DNA of 64,000 bases, taken from assembly GCA_947491755.1 (NCBI GenBank), contig CANLKV010000001.1, positions 963,446-1,027,445 on the forward strand, given 5' to 3'. This DNA comes from an uncultured Nonlabens sp. Its GTDB lineage: Bacteria; Bacteroidota; Bacteroidia; Flavobacteriales; Flavobacteriaceae. The notes beneath the pieces are model-generated. The model saw only the letters and a program-made list of their open reading frames with translations. It had not been told where the DNA came from and did no database searches. Shown here one piece after another: positions 45,744-57,884 of this stretch (position 1 is its first letter; every line of letters starts with the position of its first letter). The position numbers and the translations under genes were made by a program.

Positions 45744-45941
45744 ATGGGATTAGCAACATACGTAAAGGAATCATACAGCGAGTTAACCAATCACGTTACC
45801 TGGCCTACTTGGGCAGAGGCTCAAAAGATGACAGTTACTGTGGCTGTTTTTTCAATCGTTTTTGCTTTGATTATTTATGGTATAGATACGGTGTTCAGCT
45901 CTGCTATAACCAATTACTTTGACCTGATTAAACAAGCTTAA
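45744..45941 (+). CDS. secE: Preprotein translocase subunit SecE
   Basis: A 65-residue single-helix SecE: amphipathic SYSELTNHVTWPTWAEAQKM followed by one membrane helix (about 30-52). It stabilises the SecY channel. It precedes nusG by 9 bp. Confidence 0.95.
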   Translation: MGLATYVKESYSELTNHVTWPTWAEAQKMTVTVAVFSIVFALIIYGIDTVFSSAITNYFDLIKQA

Positions 45942-45950
45942 TACTACAAC

Positions 45951-46505
45951 ATGGCAGAAGAAACAGATGTAATGAAGTGGTATGTTGTGCGCTCTGTAAG
46001 CGGACAAGAGAACAAGATCAAAGAATATATTGAGTCTGAAATCAATCACCACAATCTAGGGGATTATTTGCAGCAAATCCTAGTACCTACAGAGAAAGTC
46101 GTTCAAATACGTAACGGTAAAAAGGTAAACAAGGAGAAGGTGTATTTTCCAGGTTATATCATGGTACAGGCGCGATTAGAGGGAGAAGTTCCTCATATTA
46201 TTAAGTCAGTTAATGGTGTAATAGGATTTTTAGGTGAAACTAAAGGTGGTGATCCAGTTCCATTGCGTCGATCAGAGGTGAATAGAATGTTAGGTAAGGT
46301 TGATGAGCTTGCTGAGCAAACGGATAATATAGCAATTCCATTTAAAGCCGGTGAGACCATTAAAGTTGTTGATGGTCCATTTAACGGGTTTAACGGCATC
46401 ATTGAAAAAGTTAACGAAGAAAAGCGTAAGCTCGAGGTGATGGTCAAGATATTTGGCCGTAAGACACCATTAGAATTGAGCTATATGCAAGTAGAAAAAG
46501 TATAA
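45951..46505 (+). CDS. nusG: Transcription termination/antitermination protein NusG
   Basis: A 184-residue protein with the NGN domain (WYVVRSVSGQENKIKEYIE, then VYFPGYIMVQ and FLGETKGGDPVPL) and a C-terminal KOW domain (FKAGETIKVVDGPFNGFNG). It binds RNA polymerase and links transcription with translation and Rho. Confidence 0.97.
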   Translation: MAEETDVMKWYVVRSVSGQENKIKEYIESEINHHNLGDYLQQILVPTEKVVQIRNGKKVNKEKVYFPGYIMVQARLEGEVPHIIKSVNGVIGFLGETKGGDPVPLRRSEVNRMLGKVDELAEQTDNIAIPFKAGETIKVVDGPFNGFNGIIEKVNEEKRKLEVMVKIFGRKTPLELSYMQVEKV

Positions 46506-46574
46506 GTGTTACAATTTATAGGCGGTGTATAAGGCTTCCACTTTATATCTGTCAAACATTGAAATAATTTAAAA

Positions 46575-47015
46575 ATGGCTAAAGAAGTATCTAAGGTTGT
46601 AAAATTACAAGTTAGAGGTGGCGCTGCAAACCCATCTCCACCTGTAGGGCCTGCATTAGGTGCGGCTGGGGTAAATATCATGGAGTTCTGTAAGCAGTTT
46701 AATGCTAGAACCCAGGATAAAGCTGGTAAAGTGCTACCAGTTGCGATCACTGTTTACAAAGACAAATCTTTTGATTTTGTAATCAAAACGCCACCAGCAG
46801 CAGTACAAATCCTAGAGGCAGCAAAACTTAAAGGTGGTAGTGGTGAACCTAATCGTAAAAAAGTGGGAACCATAAGCTGGGATCAGGTGAAATTGATTGC
46901 AGAGGATAAAATGCCAGACCTAAATGCTTTTACAGTAGAGAGCGCTATGAAAATGGTTGCTGGAACTGCAAGATCAATGGGTATTAATGTAAAGGGCGGT
47001 AACGCACCTGCTTAA
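46575..47015 (+). CDS. rplK: 50S ribosomal protein L11
   Basis: A 146-residue L11 with [20 protein letters not shown] near the start, the proline-rich N-domain, and the rRNA-binding C-domain ending [13 protein letters not shown]. It is part of the GTPase-associated centre. A 69-bp gap separates it from nusG. Confidence 0.98.
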   Translation: MAKEVSKVVKLQVRGGAANPSPPVGPALGAAGVNIMEFCKQFNARTQDKAGKVLPVAITVYKDKSFDFVIKTPPAAVQILEAAKLKGGSGEPNRKKVGTISWDQVKLIAEDKMPDLNAFTVESAMKMVAGTARSMGINVKGGNAPA

Positions 47016-47026
47016 AACTTGTAACA

Positions 47027-47728
47027 ATGGCAAAATTGACAAAAAAACAAAAAGAAACTCAGGCAAAGATAGATAGCTCTGCTACCTATTCAGTTGCAGA
47101 GGCTTCTCAGTTGGTAAAAGAAGTTTCTACAGTAAACTTTGATGCATCTGTAGATCTTGCAGTGCGTTTGAATGTAGATCCTCGTAAAGCAAACCAAATG
47201 GTACGTGGGGTGGTTACTTTACCACACGGTACTGGTAAGGATGTAAAAGTACTTGCATTAGTAACTCCAGATAAAGCAGCTGAGGCTGAAGCAGCTGGAG
47301 CAGACTATGTAGGTCTGGATGAATATCTAGATAAAATCAAGGGAGGATGGACAGATGTTGATGTAATCATCACCATGCCATCTGTTATGGGTAAGTTAGG
47401 GCCACTAGGTCGTGTATTAGGTCCTCGTGGCTTAATGCCTAACCCAAAGACTGGTACGGTAACAATGGATGTTGCAAAGGCGGTTGCCGATGTAAAAGCT
47501 GGTAAAATTGACTTTAAAGTCGATAAAACCGGTATCATCCACGCATCAGTTGGTAAAGCATCCTTTGATGCAGAGAAGATCGCAGGAAATGCGAGAGAAT
47601 TAATCAACACGTTAGTCAAGTTAAAACCTACAACGTCGAAAGGTGTATATATCAAAAGTATATACATGTCTAGTACCATGAGTCCTAGCATTCAGATCGA
47701 TACGAAGCGTTTTGCAACAGACGACTAA
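47027..47728 (+). CDS. rplA: 50S ribosomal protein L1
   Basis: A 233-residue L1 with [38 protein letters not shown] and the C-terminal [20 protein letters not shown]. It forms the L1 stalk and in other bacteria represses its own operon. It lies 11 bp after rplK. Confidence 0.98.
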   Translation: MAKLTKKQKETQAKIDSSATYSVAEASQLVKEVSTVNFDASVDLAVRLNVDPRKANQMVRGVVTLPHGTGKDVKVLALVTPDKAAEAEAAGADYVGLDEYLDKIKGGWTDVDVIITMPSVMGKLGPLGRVLGPRGLMPNPKTGTVTMDVAKAVADVKAGKIDFKVDKTGIIHASVGKASFDAEKIAGNARELINTLVKLKPTTSKGVYIKSIYMSSTMSPSIQIDTKRFATDD

Positions 47729-47739
47729 AAATCTAGATC

Positions 47740-48255
47740 ATGACAAGAGAAGAAAAAGCAACTGTTATAAAAGATTTGACTGCTACGTTGGGTGATAGTT
47801 CCACCATTTATCTAGCGGACATTTCTGGACTTAATGCATTAGATACATCAAACTTGCGTCGCGCATGTTTTAAAGCAAACGTTAGTCTTTCGGTAGTAAA
47901 AAACACTTTGCTAGCAAAAGCTATGGAAGCTTCTGATAAGGATTTTGGTGAGTTACCAGAATTATTAAAGGGCAATACTTCCATCATGCTTGCTGAGGTA
48001 GCTAACGCACCTGCAAAAGTGATTGAAACTTTCCGTAAGAAATCTGCAAAACCTGTATTGAAGGGTGCATATATTGAGGAAGCCATCTATGTGGGTGATG
48101 ACAAGATTGAAGCATTAAGCAACATCAAATCTAAAGAAGAAATGGTCGGTGAAGTTATCGGTCTTCTTCAAAGTCCAGCTAAAAATGTTGTATCTGCACT
48201 TAAATCAAGTGGCGGTAAACTTGCTGGAATTATCAAGACCCTATCAGAAAAATAG
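47740..48255 (+). CDS. rplJ: 50S ribosomal protein L10
   Basis: A 171-residue L10: TREEKATVIKDLTATL, then LADISGLNALDTSNLRRACF, and the C-terminal helix (LKSSGGKLAGIIKTLSEK) that carries L7/L12 dimers. It lies 11 bp after rplA. Confidence 0.97.
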   Translation: MTREEKATVIKDLTATLGDSSTIYLADISGLNALDTSNLRRACFKANVSLSVVKNTLLAKAMEASDKDFGELPELLKGNTSIMLAEVANAPAKVIETFRKKSAKPVLKGAYIEEAIYVGDDKIEALSNIKSKEEMVGEVIGLLQSPAKNVVSALKSSGGKLAGIIKTLSEK

Positions 48256-48309
48256 GGCATTAAACAAGTACGCAATTAATTATTTATAAATTTTATTAAA
48301 ACGATAGAA

Positions 48310-48684
48310 ATGGCAGATTTAAAAGATTTCGCAGAGCAGTTAGTTAACCTTACTGTGAAAGAAGTAAACGAGTTAGCGACTATACTTAAAGAGGAGTATG
48401 GTATTGAACCAGCAGCAGCGGCAGTTGCTATGGCTGGACCAGCTGTAGGTGGCGGAGAAGCTGCTGATGAGCAAACTGAATTTGATGTAATCCTTAAGGC
48501 TCCAGGTGGTGCTAAACTAGCAGTAGTAAAGCTTGTTAAAGAGTTGACTGGTGCAGGATTGAAAGATGCTAAAGAACTTGTTGATAACGCACCATCTCCT
48601 ATCAAGGAAGGCGTTTCTAAAGATGAGGCAGAAGCACTTAAGGCACAGCTAGAAGAGGCTGGTGCTGAGGTAGAGTTGAAGTAA
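48310..48684 (+). CDS. rplL: 50S ribosomal protein L7/L12
   Basis: A 124-residue L7/L12 with a helical dimerisation domain ([20 protein letters not shown]), an Ala/Gly-rich hinge, and the C-terminal domain [20 protein letters not shown] to GAEVELK. It recruits translation GTPases. Confidence 0.98.
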   Translation: MADLKDFAEQLVNLTVKEVNELATILKEEYGIEPAAAAVAMAGPAVGGGEAADEQTEFDVILKAPGGAKLAVVKLVKELTGAGLKDAKELVDNAPSPIKEGVSKDEAEALKAQLEEAGAEVELK

Positions 48685-48706
48685 TTCGACCAGCCTAAAC
48701 ATTATC

Positions 48707-48747
48707 GGTTTAGACCTGTGAGCAAGGCTCACAGGCCTAGACCATTT
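48707..48747 (+). terminator. rplL-rpoB hairpin (attenuator or processing site)
   Basis: A 17-bp near-perfect stem from 48707 to 48743 (one G-U pair, one mismatch, loop AAG), followed only by ATTTTG. Position and strength match the attenuator or RNase cleavage hairpin that lowers rpoBC expression relative to ribosomal protein genes. Confidence 0.75.
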
Positions 48748-48805
48748 TGCGTATAAAGATGAGACGTCGTCGATAACGCTTTTTTTAACTTAATACCGTG
48801 CATTG

Positions 48806-51800
48806 ATGCTAGCAACAAACACAGAGAGAATTAATTTTTCAACGGTAACTTCTAAGGCAGAGTATCCTGATCTGCTGGATATCCAAATTAAATCGTTTCA
48901 GGATTTCTTTCAATTAGAAACTAAATCTGATAGAAGAGAAGTAGAGGGTCTCTATAATACCTTCATGGAAAACTTCCCTATCACAGATACACGCAATCAG
49001 TTTGTATTAGAGTTTCTAGACTACTTTGTAGATCCACCACGCTATTCTATTCAAGAATGTATTGAACGTGGTCTTACCTATAGCGTGCCACTTAAGTCAC
49101 GCCTCAAATTATATTGTACCGATCCAGAACATGAGGATTTTGAAACCATCGTTCAAGATGTTTATCTAGGTACTATTCCATATATGACTTCTTCTGGTAC
49201 CTTTGTTATAAACGGTGCAGAACGAGTAGTTGTTTCACAATTACATCGTTCACCAGGAGTATTTTTTGGTCAATCTTTCCATGCTAATGGAACTAAATTA
49301 TATTCAGCTCGAGTTATTCCTTTCAAAGGATCTTGGATTGAATTTGCGACAGATATCAATAGCGTCATGTATGCTTATATCGATCGTAAGAAAAAATTAC
49401 CTGTTACAACTTTATTTAGAGCTATAGGCTTTGAAAGAGATAAAGATATTCTTGGAATTTTTGATCTTGCTGAGGAGGTTAAAGCTAGTAAAACAGGCTT
49501 AAAGAAATATTTAGGTCGCAAGCTGGCAGCTCGCGTTCTAAAGACATGGCACGAGGATTTTGTTGATGAAGATACAGGAGAGGTAGTATCTATCGAACGT
49601 AATGAAATCGTACTCGACCGTGATACTATTCTAGAGAAGGAACATATTGATGAGATATTAGAATCTCAGGCCAAAACCATCCTATTACACAAAGAGGATA
49701 ACCAGTCTGCTGACTATGCTATCATCCATAATACATTACAAAAAGACCCTACCAATTCTGAGAAAGAAGCTGTAGAACACATCTATAGACAGTTGCGTAA
49801 TGCAGAGCCGCCTGATGAGGAAACGGCTAGGGGTATTATTGATAAGTTGTTTTTCTCTGATCAGCGCTACAACCTAGGTGAGGTTGGTCGCTATCGAATG
49901 AATAAAAAGTTAGGTCTTGATATTGCCATGGATAAGCAAGTGCTTACTAAGGAAGATATCATCACCATAATTAAGCATTTGATCATGTTGATCAACTCTA
50001 AGGCAGAGATTGACGATATAGATCACTTATCAAATCGTCGCGTTAGAACAGTAGGTGAGCAGTTAAGTTCACAATTTGGTGTTGGTTTAGCTCGTATGGC
50101 GAGAACCATTCGTGAGCGAATGAATGTTCGTGATAATGAGGTGTTTACTCCTATTGATTTGATCAATGCAAAGACCTTATCATCTGTTATCAACTCATTT
50201 TTTGGAACCAACCAGCTGTCTCAGTTTATGGATCAAACCAATCCATTAGCAGAGATTACTCACAAGCGTCGTTTATCGGCACTAGGACCAGGTGGTCTTT
50301 CAAGAGAACGTGCTGGGTTTGAAGTGCGTGACGTACATTATACACACTATGGACGTTTGTGTCCTATTGAAACTCCAGAGGGGCCTAACATTGGTCTTAT
50401 ATCTTCCCTTTCTGTATTTGCTAAAGTAAACAGCATGGGCTTCATCGAGACGCCGTATCGCAAGGTGAAGGATGGAGTAGTAAATCTTCAAGAAGAACCT
50501 GTTTATTTAAGTGCGGAAGAGGAAGAAGGAATGCATATTGCACAAGCTAACTTGCCACTTAAGGACGGTAAGATTGAGGCAGATAATGTTATTGCCCGTA
50601 TGGAAGGTGACTTCCCAGTTGTAGATCCTAAAGAGGTAGTTTATGCTGATGTTGCTCCTAACCAGATAGCCTCAATTTCGGCATCGTTAATTCCTTTCTT
50701 AGAGCACGATGATGCAAACCGCGCACTGATGGGATCTAACATGATGCGTCAGGCAGTTCCATTGTTGCGAGTAGATGCTCCTATCGTAGGAACTGGTTTG
50801 GAAAGACAAGTAGCCAAGGACTCGCGAGTATTGATCAATGCAGAGGGTGATGGAACCGTTACTTATGTGGATGCACAGAAAGTCGTGATCGAATACGATA
50901 GAACGGACCGCGAAAAACTGATCAGCTTTGAGCCGGATGAGACCAGCTACAATTTGATCAAATTCCGTAAGACAAATCAAGGTACCTCTATAACCCTTAA
51001 ACCTATTGTTAAAAAGGGAGACCGTGTTCAAAAAGGTCAAGTATTATGTCAAGGATACGCCACTGAAGCAGGAGAACTCGCTCTAGGCCGTAACATGAAA
51101 GTGGCATTTATGCCATGGAAAGGTTACAACTTTGAGGACGCTATCGTGATTTCAGAAAAAGTGGTGAGAGAGGATATTTTTACCTCGATACATGTTGATG
51201 AATATTCACTAGAAGTAAGAGATACAAAACTAGGTAATGAAGAACTTACACCGGACATACCTAACGTATCTGAAGAAGCTACTGCAGACCTAGATGAGAA
51301 CGGTATGATCCGTATAGGTGCAGAGGTAGAGCCGGGTGATATTCTAATAGGAAAGATTACACCAAAAGGTGAATCAGATCCTACACCAGAAGAAAAATTA
51401 CTAAGAGCTATTTTTGGAGATAAGGCAGGAGATGTAAAAGACGCCTCCTTAAAAGCTTCTCCATCATTGCGAGGGGTTGTAATCGACAAAAAATTATTCT
51501 CTCGTGCTGTCAAGGATAAGAAGAAGAGAGCACAGGATAAAGAAGATATCGCTAGACTAGAGCAAGAGTATCAGGCAAAGTTTGATGATCTTACTACCCG
51601 TCTAGTGGATAAACTTTTTGAAATTGTAAGTGGTAAGACATCACAAGGCGTGTATAATGACCTGGGCGAAGAGGTTTTGCCTAAGGGTAAAAAATATACC
51701 TTGAAGATGTTGAACTCTGTCGATGACTTTACTCACTTAGTTTCTGGTACATGGACAACTAGTAAGGAAACTAATGAGATCGTAGCAGACTTGTTACACA

Positions 51801-52615
51801 ATTACAAGATTAAAGAAAATGATTTGCAAGGATCCTTGCGTCGTGAGAAGTTCACTATCTCTGTAGGAGATGAACTTCCTGCTGGAATTATCAAACTGGC
51901 TAAAGTTTATGTGGCTAAAAAGCGTAAACTTAAAGTAGGAGATAAAATGGCAGGACGTCACGGTAACAAGGGTATCGTTGCACGTATAGTACGGGCAGAA
52001 GATATGCCTTTCCTAGAAGATGGAACACCTGTTGATATAGTGTTAAATCCACTAGGTGTACCTTCTCGTATGAACATAGGTCAAATCTATGAAACTGTTC
52101 TAGGATGGGCGGGCGAGAAGTTAGGTAAGAACTTTGCGACACCTATTTTTGACGGTGCTACTCTTGATCAAATTAATGCTTATACAGACGAGGCAGGAAT
52201 ACCACGTTATGGGCACACTTATTTATATGATGGTGGTACCGGTGAGCGTTTTGATCAACCTGCAACAGTAGGTATCATTTATATGTTGAAGTTAGGTCAC
52301 ATGGTAGATGATAAAATGCACGCACGTTCTATCGGGCCATACTCATTAATTACTCAGCAGCCACTAGGTGGTAAAGCACAATTTGGTGGACAGAGATTTG
52401 GTGAGATGGAGGTATGGGCACTCGAGGCTTATGGTGCATCAAGCACTCTTAGAGAGATTCTTACGGTAAAATCTGATGACGTAGTCGGTAGGGCAAAAAC
52501 TTACGAGGCTATTGTTAAAGGTGAGCCTATGCCAGAACCTGGATTACCAGAATCATTTAATGTATTAATGCACGAACTTAAAGGTCTAGGACTGGACTTA
52601 AGACTCGAGGATTAA
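48806..52615 (+). CDS. rpoB: DNA-directed RNA polymerase subunit beta
   Basis: A 1269-residue beta subunit from the ATG at 48806; a TTG three bases upstream is less likely. The rifampicin-region sequence [20 protein letters not shown] and [13 protein letters not shown] is wild type-like, and the active-site motifs HGNKGIV and the C-terminal [18 protein letters not shown] are present. It catalyses transcription with rpoC, which follows after a 93-bp gap containing palindrome copy 11. Confidence 0.98.
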   Translation: MLATNTERINFSTVTSKAEYPDLLDIQIKSFQDFFQLETKSDRREVEGLYNTFMENFPITDTRNQFVLEFLDYFVDPPRYSIQECIERGLTYSVPLKSRLKLYCTDPEHEDFETIVQDVYLGTIPYMTSSGTFVINGAERVVVSQLHRSPGVFFGQSFHANGTKLYSARVIPFKGSWIEFATDINSVMYAYIDRKKKLPVTTLFRAIGFERDKDILGIFDLAEEVKASKTGLKKYLGRKLAARVLKTWHEDFVDEDTGEVVSIERNEIVLDRDTILEKEHIDEILESQAKTILLHKEDNQSADYAIIHNTLQKDPTNSEKEAVEHIYRQLRNAEPPDEETARGIIDKLFFSDQRYNLGEVGRYRMNKKLGLDIAMDKQVLTKEDIITIIKHLIMLINSKAEIDDIDHLSNRRVRTVGEQLSSQFGVGLARMARTIRERMNVRDNEVFTPIDLINAKTLSSVINSFFGTNQLSQFMDQTNPLAEITHKRRLSALGPGGLSRERAGFEVRDVHYTHYGRLCPIETPEGPNIGLISSLSVFAKVNSMGFIETPYRKVKDGVVNLQEEPVYLSAEEEEGMHIAQANLPLKDGKIEADNVIARMEGDFPVVDPKEVVYADVAPNQIASISASLIPFLEHDDANRALMGSNMMRQAVPLLRVDAPIVGTGLERQVAKDSRVLINAEGDGTVTYVDAQKVVIEYDRTDREKLISFEPDETSYNLIKFRKTNQGTSITLKPIVKKGDRVQKGQVLCQGYATEAGELALGRNMKVAFMPWKGYNFEDAIVISEKVVREDIFTSIHVDEYSLEVRDTKLGNEELTPDIPNVSEEATADLDENGMIRIGAEVEPGDILIGKITPKGESDPTPEEKLLRAIFGDKAGDVKDASLKASPSLRGVVIDKKLFSRAVKDKKKRAQDKEDIARLEQEYQAKFDDLTTRLVDKLFEIVSGKTSQGVYNDLGEEVLPKGKKYTLKMLNSVDDFTHLVSGTWTTSKETNEIVADLLHNYKIKENDLQGSLRREKFTISVGDELPAGIIKLAKVYVAKKRKLKVGDKMAGRHGNKGIVARIVRAEDMPFLEDGTPVDIVLNPLGVPSRMNIGQIYETVLGWAGEKLGKNFATPIFDGATLDQINAYTDEAGIPRYGHTYLYDGGTGERFDQPATVGIIYMLKLGHMVDDKMHARSIGPYSLITQQPLGGKAQFGGQRFGEMEVWALEAYGASSTLREILTVKSDDVVGRAKTYEAIVKGEPMPEPGLPESFNVLMHELKGLGLDLRLED

Positions 52616-52643
52616 TTTTAACAGTGGGGACTGTTGTTTGGTC

Positions 52644-52659
52644 CGCTTTCGCGAAAGCG
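52644..52659. repeat. CGCTTTCGCGAAAGCG palindrome, copy 11 (rpoB-rpoC gap)
   Basis: Exact copy 28 bp after the rpoB stop. There is no T-run, and rpoC must be transcribed through it, so it cannot act as an efficient terminator. Confidence 0.95.
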
Positions 52660-52708
52660 AAACACATAACAATCCTCACTACTTATAACTTAAAATAGTA
52701 CCATAAAT

Positions 52709-55700
52709 ATGGCTAGATATAACGAAACCCAAACGCAGAAGAAATTTTCTAAGATTTCCATTGGTCTTGCTTCTCCAGAATCCATCCTGGCAGAATCCAA
52801 GGGAGAGGTCTTGAAACCAGAGACGATCAATTATCGTACTCATAAACCAGAAAGAGATGGTTTATTCTGTGAGCGCATCTTTGGTCCAGTTAAGGATTAT
52901 GAGTGTGCGTGTGGTAAATACAAACGCATCCGCTATAAAGGGATCGTTTGTGATCGATGTGGGGTAGAGGTCACTGAAAAGAAAGTGAGACGTGATCGTA
53001 TAGGTCACATCAACCTGGTTGTGCCGGTAGCACACATCTGGTATTTCCGTAGTTTGCCTAACAAAATTGGGTATTTACTAGGTTTACCATCAAAGAAGTT
53101 AGACATGATCATTTACTACGAGCGATACGTAGTAATTCAACCAGGTATAGCAAAGAATGAAGATGGCGAGGATTTACAACGTCTTGATTTCTTGACAGAG
53201 GAAGAGTATTTAAATATTCTAGATACACTGCCGCAGGAAAATATGTACCTAGAGGATTCTGATCCTAATAAATTCATCGCAAAAATGGGTGCAGAATGTC
53301 TGATCGACTTACTGCAACGCATTGATCTTGAGAGCTTATCTTATGATTTGCGTCACAAAGCAAATAATGAAACGTCTAAGCAGCGTAAAATGGAGGCGCT
53401 CAAGCGTCTGCAGGTTGTTCAGGCTTTGAAGGAATCTAACGAGAACCGCGAGAATAATCCAGAGTGGATGATTATGAAGGTGGTGCCTGTGATACCGCCA
53501 GAATTGCGCCCACTAGTACCGCTGGATGGAGGTCGTTTTGCAACCTCTGATTTGAATGACTTGTACCGCCGTGTGATTATACGTAATAACCGTTTGAAGC
53601 GATTGATGGAAATCAAAGCTCCAGAGGTAATCTTGCGTAATGAGAAACGTATGCTTCAAGAAGCGGTAGATTCTTTACTTGATAACACTAGAAAATCCAG
53701 TGCCGTAAAGACGGACTCAAATCGTCCATTGAAGTCGCTTTCAGACTCATTAAAGGGTAAGCAAGGACGTTTCCGTCAGAACTTGCTCGGTAAGCGTGTG
53801 GATTATTCAGCACGTTCAGTAATTGTTGTAGGACCAGAACTTAAGTTGTTTGAATGCGGTCTTCCTAAGGATATGGCTGCTGAGCTTTACAAGCCTTTTG
53901 TAATACGCAAACTTATTGAGCGCGGTATTGTAAAGACTGTAAAATCTGCAAAGAAAATTATTGATAAGAAAGAGCCAGTAGTCTGGGATATTTTAGAAAA
54001 CGTTTTGAAAGGGCACCCTGTTCTTTTGAACCGTGCTCCTACCTTGCACCGATTAGGTATTCAAGCATTCCAGCCTAAATTAATTGAAGGTAAAGCAATT
54101 CAATTGCACCCATTAGTTTGTACGGCCTTTAATGCAGATTTTGATGGGGATCAAATGGCAGTTCACTTACCACTAGGTCCAGAGGCGATTCTAGAGGCGC
54201 AATTGTTGATGCTTGCATCACACAATATTTTGAACCCTGCAAATGGTAGTCCTATTGCAGTACCTTCTCAAGACATGGTTCTAGGATTGTACTATATGAC
54301 TAAAAAACGAGTTTCTACACCAGATCATAAAGTTATTGGTGAAGGACTTACATTCTACAGTCCTGAAGAATTAATCATTGCTTTCAATGAGAAGCGGGTT
54401 AATATAAACGCACCTGTCAAGTGTAGAATTAATTTACTACAGTCAGACGGTTCGTTCAAGGCAGAGATTATTGAAACGACTGCTGGTCGCGTTTTATTTA
54501 ACGAGAAAGTACCGAACGAAGCAGGGTATATTAATGAGGTGTTGACAAAGAAAGCTTTGAGAGACATCATAGGTGATATTTTGAAAGTTACAGATGTTCC
54601 TAGAACAGCAGCTTTCCTAGATGAAATTAAGGATCTAGGGTATGGATTTGCATTCCGTGGGGGACTATCCTTCTCATTAGGTGATATTATGATCCCTGCT
54701 GAAAAGCAGTCTATGATCGACAGTGCTAACAAGAAGGTAGATGCCATACGTGGTAATTATGGTATGGGACTTATCACTCAAAACGAGCGATACAACCAGG
54801 TTATTGATGTATGGACTGCAACTAATGCACAGTTGACTGAGCTATCAATGAAAAATATTAGAGAGGACCAGCAAGGGTTCAACTCGGTATACATGATGCT
54901 TGATTCTGGAGCACGTGGTTCTAAAGAGCAAATACGTCAGCTGACTGGTATGCGTGGATTGATGGCAAAGCCTAAAAAATCTAATTCTGGTGGCGGTGAG
55001 ATTATTGAAAACCCAATCCTTTCCAACTTTAAAGAAGGACTTTCAATTCTTGAATACTTTATCTCTACACACGGTGCACGTAAGGGTCTTGCAGATACGG
55101 CTCTTAAAACTGCAGATGCTGGTTACCTAACGCGACGCTTGCACGATGTTGCACAGGATGTCATCGTTAACACGGTGGATTGTGAAACGTTGAGAGGTAT
55201 CGATGTAAGTGCCTTAAAGAAGAATGAAGAGGTGATGGAGAAGCTAGGCGCACGTGTAGTAGGTCGTACTGCATTGAACGATGTAATTGATCCAGCTACA
55301 CAAGATGTAATAGTAGAGGCTGGAGCACTTATCACTAATGAAATTGCTGATATAATCGAGGCATCAAGCCTTGAATCAGTAGAAGTAAGATCACCATTGA
55401 CCTGTGAGGCAGAAAAAGGTGTTTGTGCAAAATGTTACGGACGCAACCTAGCTACTAATAGAATGGTAATGAGAGGTGAGGCTGTCGGTGTGATAGCAGC
55501 GCAATCCATCGGTGAACCAGGTACACAGTTGACCTTACGTACTTTCCACGTAGGAGGTGTAGCGGGTAACGTATCAGAAGAAAACACCGTAGTAGCTAAA
55601 AATGATGGTATTTTAGAAATTGAAGATATCAAAACAGTTAAAGGTGAAAACAGTGAAGGCCAACCGGTCGACATTGTTATCTCTAGAACAGCTGAAGCTA

Positions 55701-57016
55701 AATTGATGCATCCTAAAACTGGAATATTATTGAATAGTAATAACATTCCTTACGGGTCAGAGCTTTATGCAAAAGTAGGAGCTACAGTTGCTAAGGGCGA
55801 TGTCATTGCAAAATGGGATGCGTTTAATGGAGTGATCATTTCAGAATTTGCTGGTAAAATCAAGTTTGAGAACATCATTCAAGGAACTACCTTCCAGGTT
55901 GAGACAGATGAGCAAACAGGTTATGAAGAGAAAGTAATATCTGACTCACGTGATAAAAAACTTATACCGACTCTTCATATTGTTGATGCCAAAGGTGAGA
56001 CACAGATAAGCTACAACTTACCTGTAGGTGCACACTTGATGATCAACGATGATGAGAAAATCAAAGTAGGTAAAGTATTGGTAAAAATTCCACGTAAGTC
56101 TGCTAAGGCAGGGGATATTACGGGAGGTTTACCACGTGTGACCGAGTTATTTGAAGCTCGTAACCCTTCTAATCCAGCTGTAGTAAGCGAGATTGATGGT
56201 GTTGTTTCATTTGGAAAGATCAAACGAGGAAATCGTGAGATTATCGTGACATCAAAAACTGACGAGGTTAAGAAGTATTTAGTCAAACTATCTAATCAAA
56301 TACTTGTTCAGGAAAATGATTATGTGCGTGCAGGAATGCCGCTTTCAGATGGGTCTATTACACCCAAAGATATACTAGCGATAAAAGGTCCTAGTGCAGT
56401 ACAGCAGTATCTAGTTAACGAAGTTCAAGAGGTATATCGTTTACAAGGAGTGAAAATCAACGACAAGCACTTTGAAGTCGTAGTGCGTCAAATGCTGCGT
56501 AAGGTAAAAATTGTTGATCCAGGCGATGGAGTATTCTTGGAAAACCAACTTGTACATAAAGAAGATTTTATCAAAGAAAATGATAAGCTTTATGGTATGA
56601 AAGTGGTTGAGAATGCAGGAGACTCGTCTACATTGAAAGAAGGTCAGATTGTATCTCCACGACAATTGAGAGACGAAAACTCTATTTTGAAGCGTGAGGA
56701 TAAAGCATTAGTTGAAGGTAGAGATGTTCAACCTGCAACTGCCGAGCCTGTATTACAAGGTATAACTAGAGCTTCACTACAAACAAAATCGTTTATAAGT
56801 GCTGCATCATTCCAGGAGACAACTAAGGTATTGAACGAAGCCGCGGTTAGTGGTAAAGTAGATACTCTTGAGGGTCTTAAGGAAAATGTAATTGTAGGTC
56901 ACAGAATACCTGCGGGAACAGGAATGCGCAACTATGATGATATTATTGTAGGATCAAAAGAGGAGTTTGAAAAGCTGCTACAGCGCAAGGAAGAACCACA
57001 AGTTAATTATAACTAA
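52709..57016 (+). CDS. rpoC: DNA-directed RNA polymerase subunit beta'
   Basis: A 1435-residue beta' subunit. The zinc-binding domain [20 protein letters not shown] (about 70-90), the catalytic [15 protein letters not shown] loop, the second zinc site [13 protein letters not shown], and the trigger-loop region [20 protein letters not shown] are all visible. It lacks the large insertions of some other phyla. The stop overlaps the next start (TAATG). Confidence 0.98.
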   Translation: MARYNETQTQKKFSKISIGLASPESILAESKGEVLKPETINYRTHKPERDGLFCERIFGPVKDYECACGKYKRIRYKGIVCDRCGVEVTEKKVRRDRIGHINLVVPVAHIWYFRSLPNKIGYLLGLPSKKLDMIIYYERYVVIQPGIAKNEDGEDLQRLDFLTEEEYLNILDTLPQENMYLEDSDPNKFIAKMGAECLIDLLQRIDLESLSYDLRHKANNETSKQRKMEALKRLQVVQALKESNENRENNPEWMIMKVVPVIPPELRPLVPLDGGRFATSDLNDLYRRVIIRNNRLKRLMEIKAPEVILRNEKRMLQEAVDSLLDNTRKSSAVKTDSNRPLKSLSDSLKGKQGRFRQNLLGKRVDYSARSVIVVGPELKLFECGLPKDMAAELYKPFVIRKLIERGIVKTVKSAKKIIDKKEPVVWDILENVLKGHPVLLNRAPTLHRLGIQAFQPKLIEGKAIQLHPLVCTAFNADFDGDQMAVHLPLGPEAILEAQLLMLASHNILNPANGSPIAVPSQDMVLGLYYMTKKRVSTPDHKVIGEGLTFYSPEELIIAFNEKRVNINAPVKCRINLLQSDGSFKAEIIETTAGRVLFNEKVPNEAGYINEVLTKKALRDIIGDILKVTDVPRTAAFLDEIKDLGYGFAFRGGLSFSLGDIMIPAEKQSMIDSANKKVDAIRGNYGMGLITQNERYNQVIDVWTATNAQLTELSMKNIREDQQGFNSVYMMLDSGARGSKEQIRQLTGMRGLMAKPKKSNSGGGEIIENPILSNFKEGLSILEYFISTHGARKGLADTALKTADAGYLTRRLHDVAQDVIVNTVDCETLRGIDVSALKKNEEVMEKLGARVVGRTALNDVIDPATQDVIVEAGALITNEIADIIEASSLESVEVRSPLTCEAEKGVCAKCYGRNLATNRMVMRGEAVGVIAAQSIGEPGTQLTLRTFHVGGVAGNVSEENTVVAKNDGILEIEDIKTVKGENSEGQPVDIVISRTAEAKLMHPKTGILLNSNNIPYGSELYAKVGATVAKGDVIAKWDAFNGVIISEFAGKIKFENIIQGTTFQVETDEQTGYEEKVISDSRDKKLIPTLHIVDAKGETQISYNLPVGAHLMINDDEKIKVGKVLVKIPRKSAKAGDITGGLPRVTELFEARNPSNPAVVSEIDGVVSFGKIKRGNREIIVTSKTDEVKKYLVKLSNQILVQENDYVRAGMPLSDGSITPKDILAIKGPSAVQQYLVNEVQEVYRLQGVKINDKHFEVVVRQMLRKVKIVDPGDGVFLENQLVHKEDFIKENDKLYGMKVVENAGDSSTLKEGQIVSPRQLRDENSILKREDKALVEGRDVQPATAEPVLQGITRASLQTKSFISAASFQETTKVLNEAAVSGKVDTLEGLKENVIVGHRIPAGTGMRNYDDIIVGSKEEFEKLLQRKEEPQVNYN

Positions 57017-57321
57017 TGGCTAACAATAAAGAACATAAAATCAATATTGAAGTTGATCCAGAAGTTGCTGAGGGGCAATACAGTAATCTCGCGATTATTA
57101 ATCATTCTGTATCAGAGTTTGTGGTTGATTTTGTGAATATTATGCCTGGAAATCCTAAGTCTAGAGTAAAGTCTCGTATTATTCTTACACCACAGCATGC
57201 AAAGCGCCTTGCAAAGGCGCTGGCAGAAAACGTAAGAAAGTTTGAGGCATCAAATGGAGAGATTAAAGATTATGATCAACCTCCTATTCCTCTAAATTTT
57301 GGACCTACTGGTCAAGCTTAA
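57016..57321 (+). CDS. DUF3467 family protein coupled to rpoC
   Basis: A 101-residue small acidic protein of the DUF3467 family (INIEVDPEVAEGQYSNLAII, then EFVVDFVNIMPG and VKSRIILTPQHAKRLAKAL). Its start overlaps the rpoC stop by one base, so it is made with RNA polymerase beta'. The function is unknown; the linkage suggests a transcription-related role. It ends the operon at a strong terminator. Confidence 0.9.
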   Translation: MANNKEHKINIEVDPEVAEGQYSNLAIINHSVSEFVVDFVNIMPGNPKSRVKSRIILTPQHAKRLAKALAENVRKFEASNGEIKDYDQPPIPLNFGPTGQA

Positions 57322-57326
57322 ATAGT

Positions 57327-57360
57327 AAACCCGATGCTCACAAGCATCGGGTTTTTTTTA
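57327..57360 (+). terminator. Intrinsic terminator of the rpoBC operon
   Basis: AAACCCGATGCT pairs with AGCATCGGGTTT around a 4-nt loop and is followed by a run of T. Perfect 12-bp stem. Confidence 0.93.
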
Positions 57361-57884
57361 TAAAAAGTAGAATCGATACGCTATAAATAATAAATAATAT
57401 TATTATACCTCCCGATATATGGTTTTTAATGCAGTTTAACGGAGTTATTCCTTACTACAACAATTAACTTTTGATTATGCGAAATTTACATAAGATACAG
57501 CTTCCACGTTATACCGCGTGTTTTAATCGGTAAAAACTGTAAAATAACGGTTTTATTTCTAATTATTTTAAGAACCTAGAAATCCCTAAGTTTTTGGAGT
57601 AGTTTTATCGTTTTAAAAGGTACCGCTTTCGCGAAAGCGGTATCATATTAAAAATCTAGCCAACCAACTATCTTTTCATGTCGGACATGCCGCATTTCTC
57701 TGCACGCAAAATAAGGAGGGTCAAATCAGATCACTATTCCTGTCTCTTATTTTTCTACCATCCTTCAATATTAACTCTAGGCTTTAATAACTCATTTACT
57801 GATTCTTATGAACAGGCATCGCGTTTAAATAAGGCTGTTCAACGTCAGGTAAACAATCTATATAATAGTATTATCAAATAATTT
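57361..57884. other. 524-bp gap upstream of the giant repeat protein
   Basis: AT-rich sequence holding palindrome copy 12. A 67-codon open frame (57678-57881, MSDMPHFSARKIRRV...) ends 4 bp before the adhesin start. I see no homology or strong start signal for it, so it stays a weak candidate leader peptide. TATCTTTT at 57669-57676 is the nearest thing to a -7 box. Confidence 0.5.
57624..57639. repeat. CGCTTTCGCGAAAGCG palindrome, copy 12 (intergenic)
   Basis: Exact copy; here the flanks TAC and GTA extend it to a perfect 22-bp palindrome (57621-57642), the longest in the window. Confidence 0.95.

Noticed and set aside
57678..57881. 67-codon frame upstream of the adhesin as a real gene
   Set aside because: No homology or domain recognised and atypical composition; kept only as a possible leader in the description of the gap.
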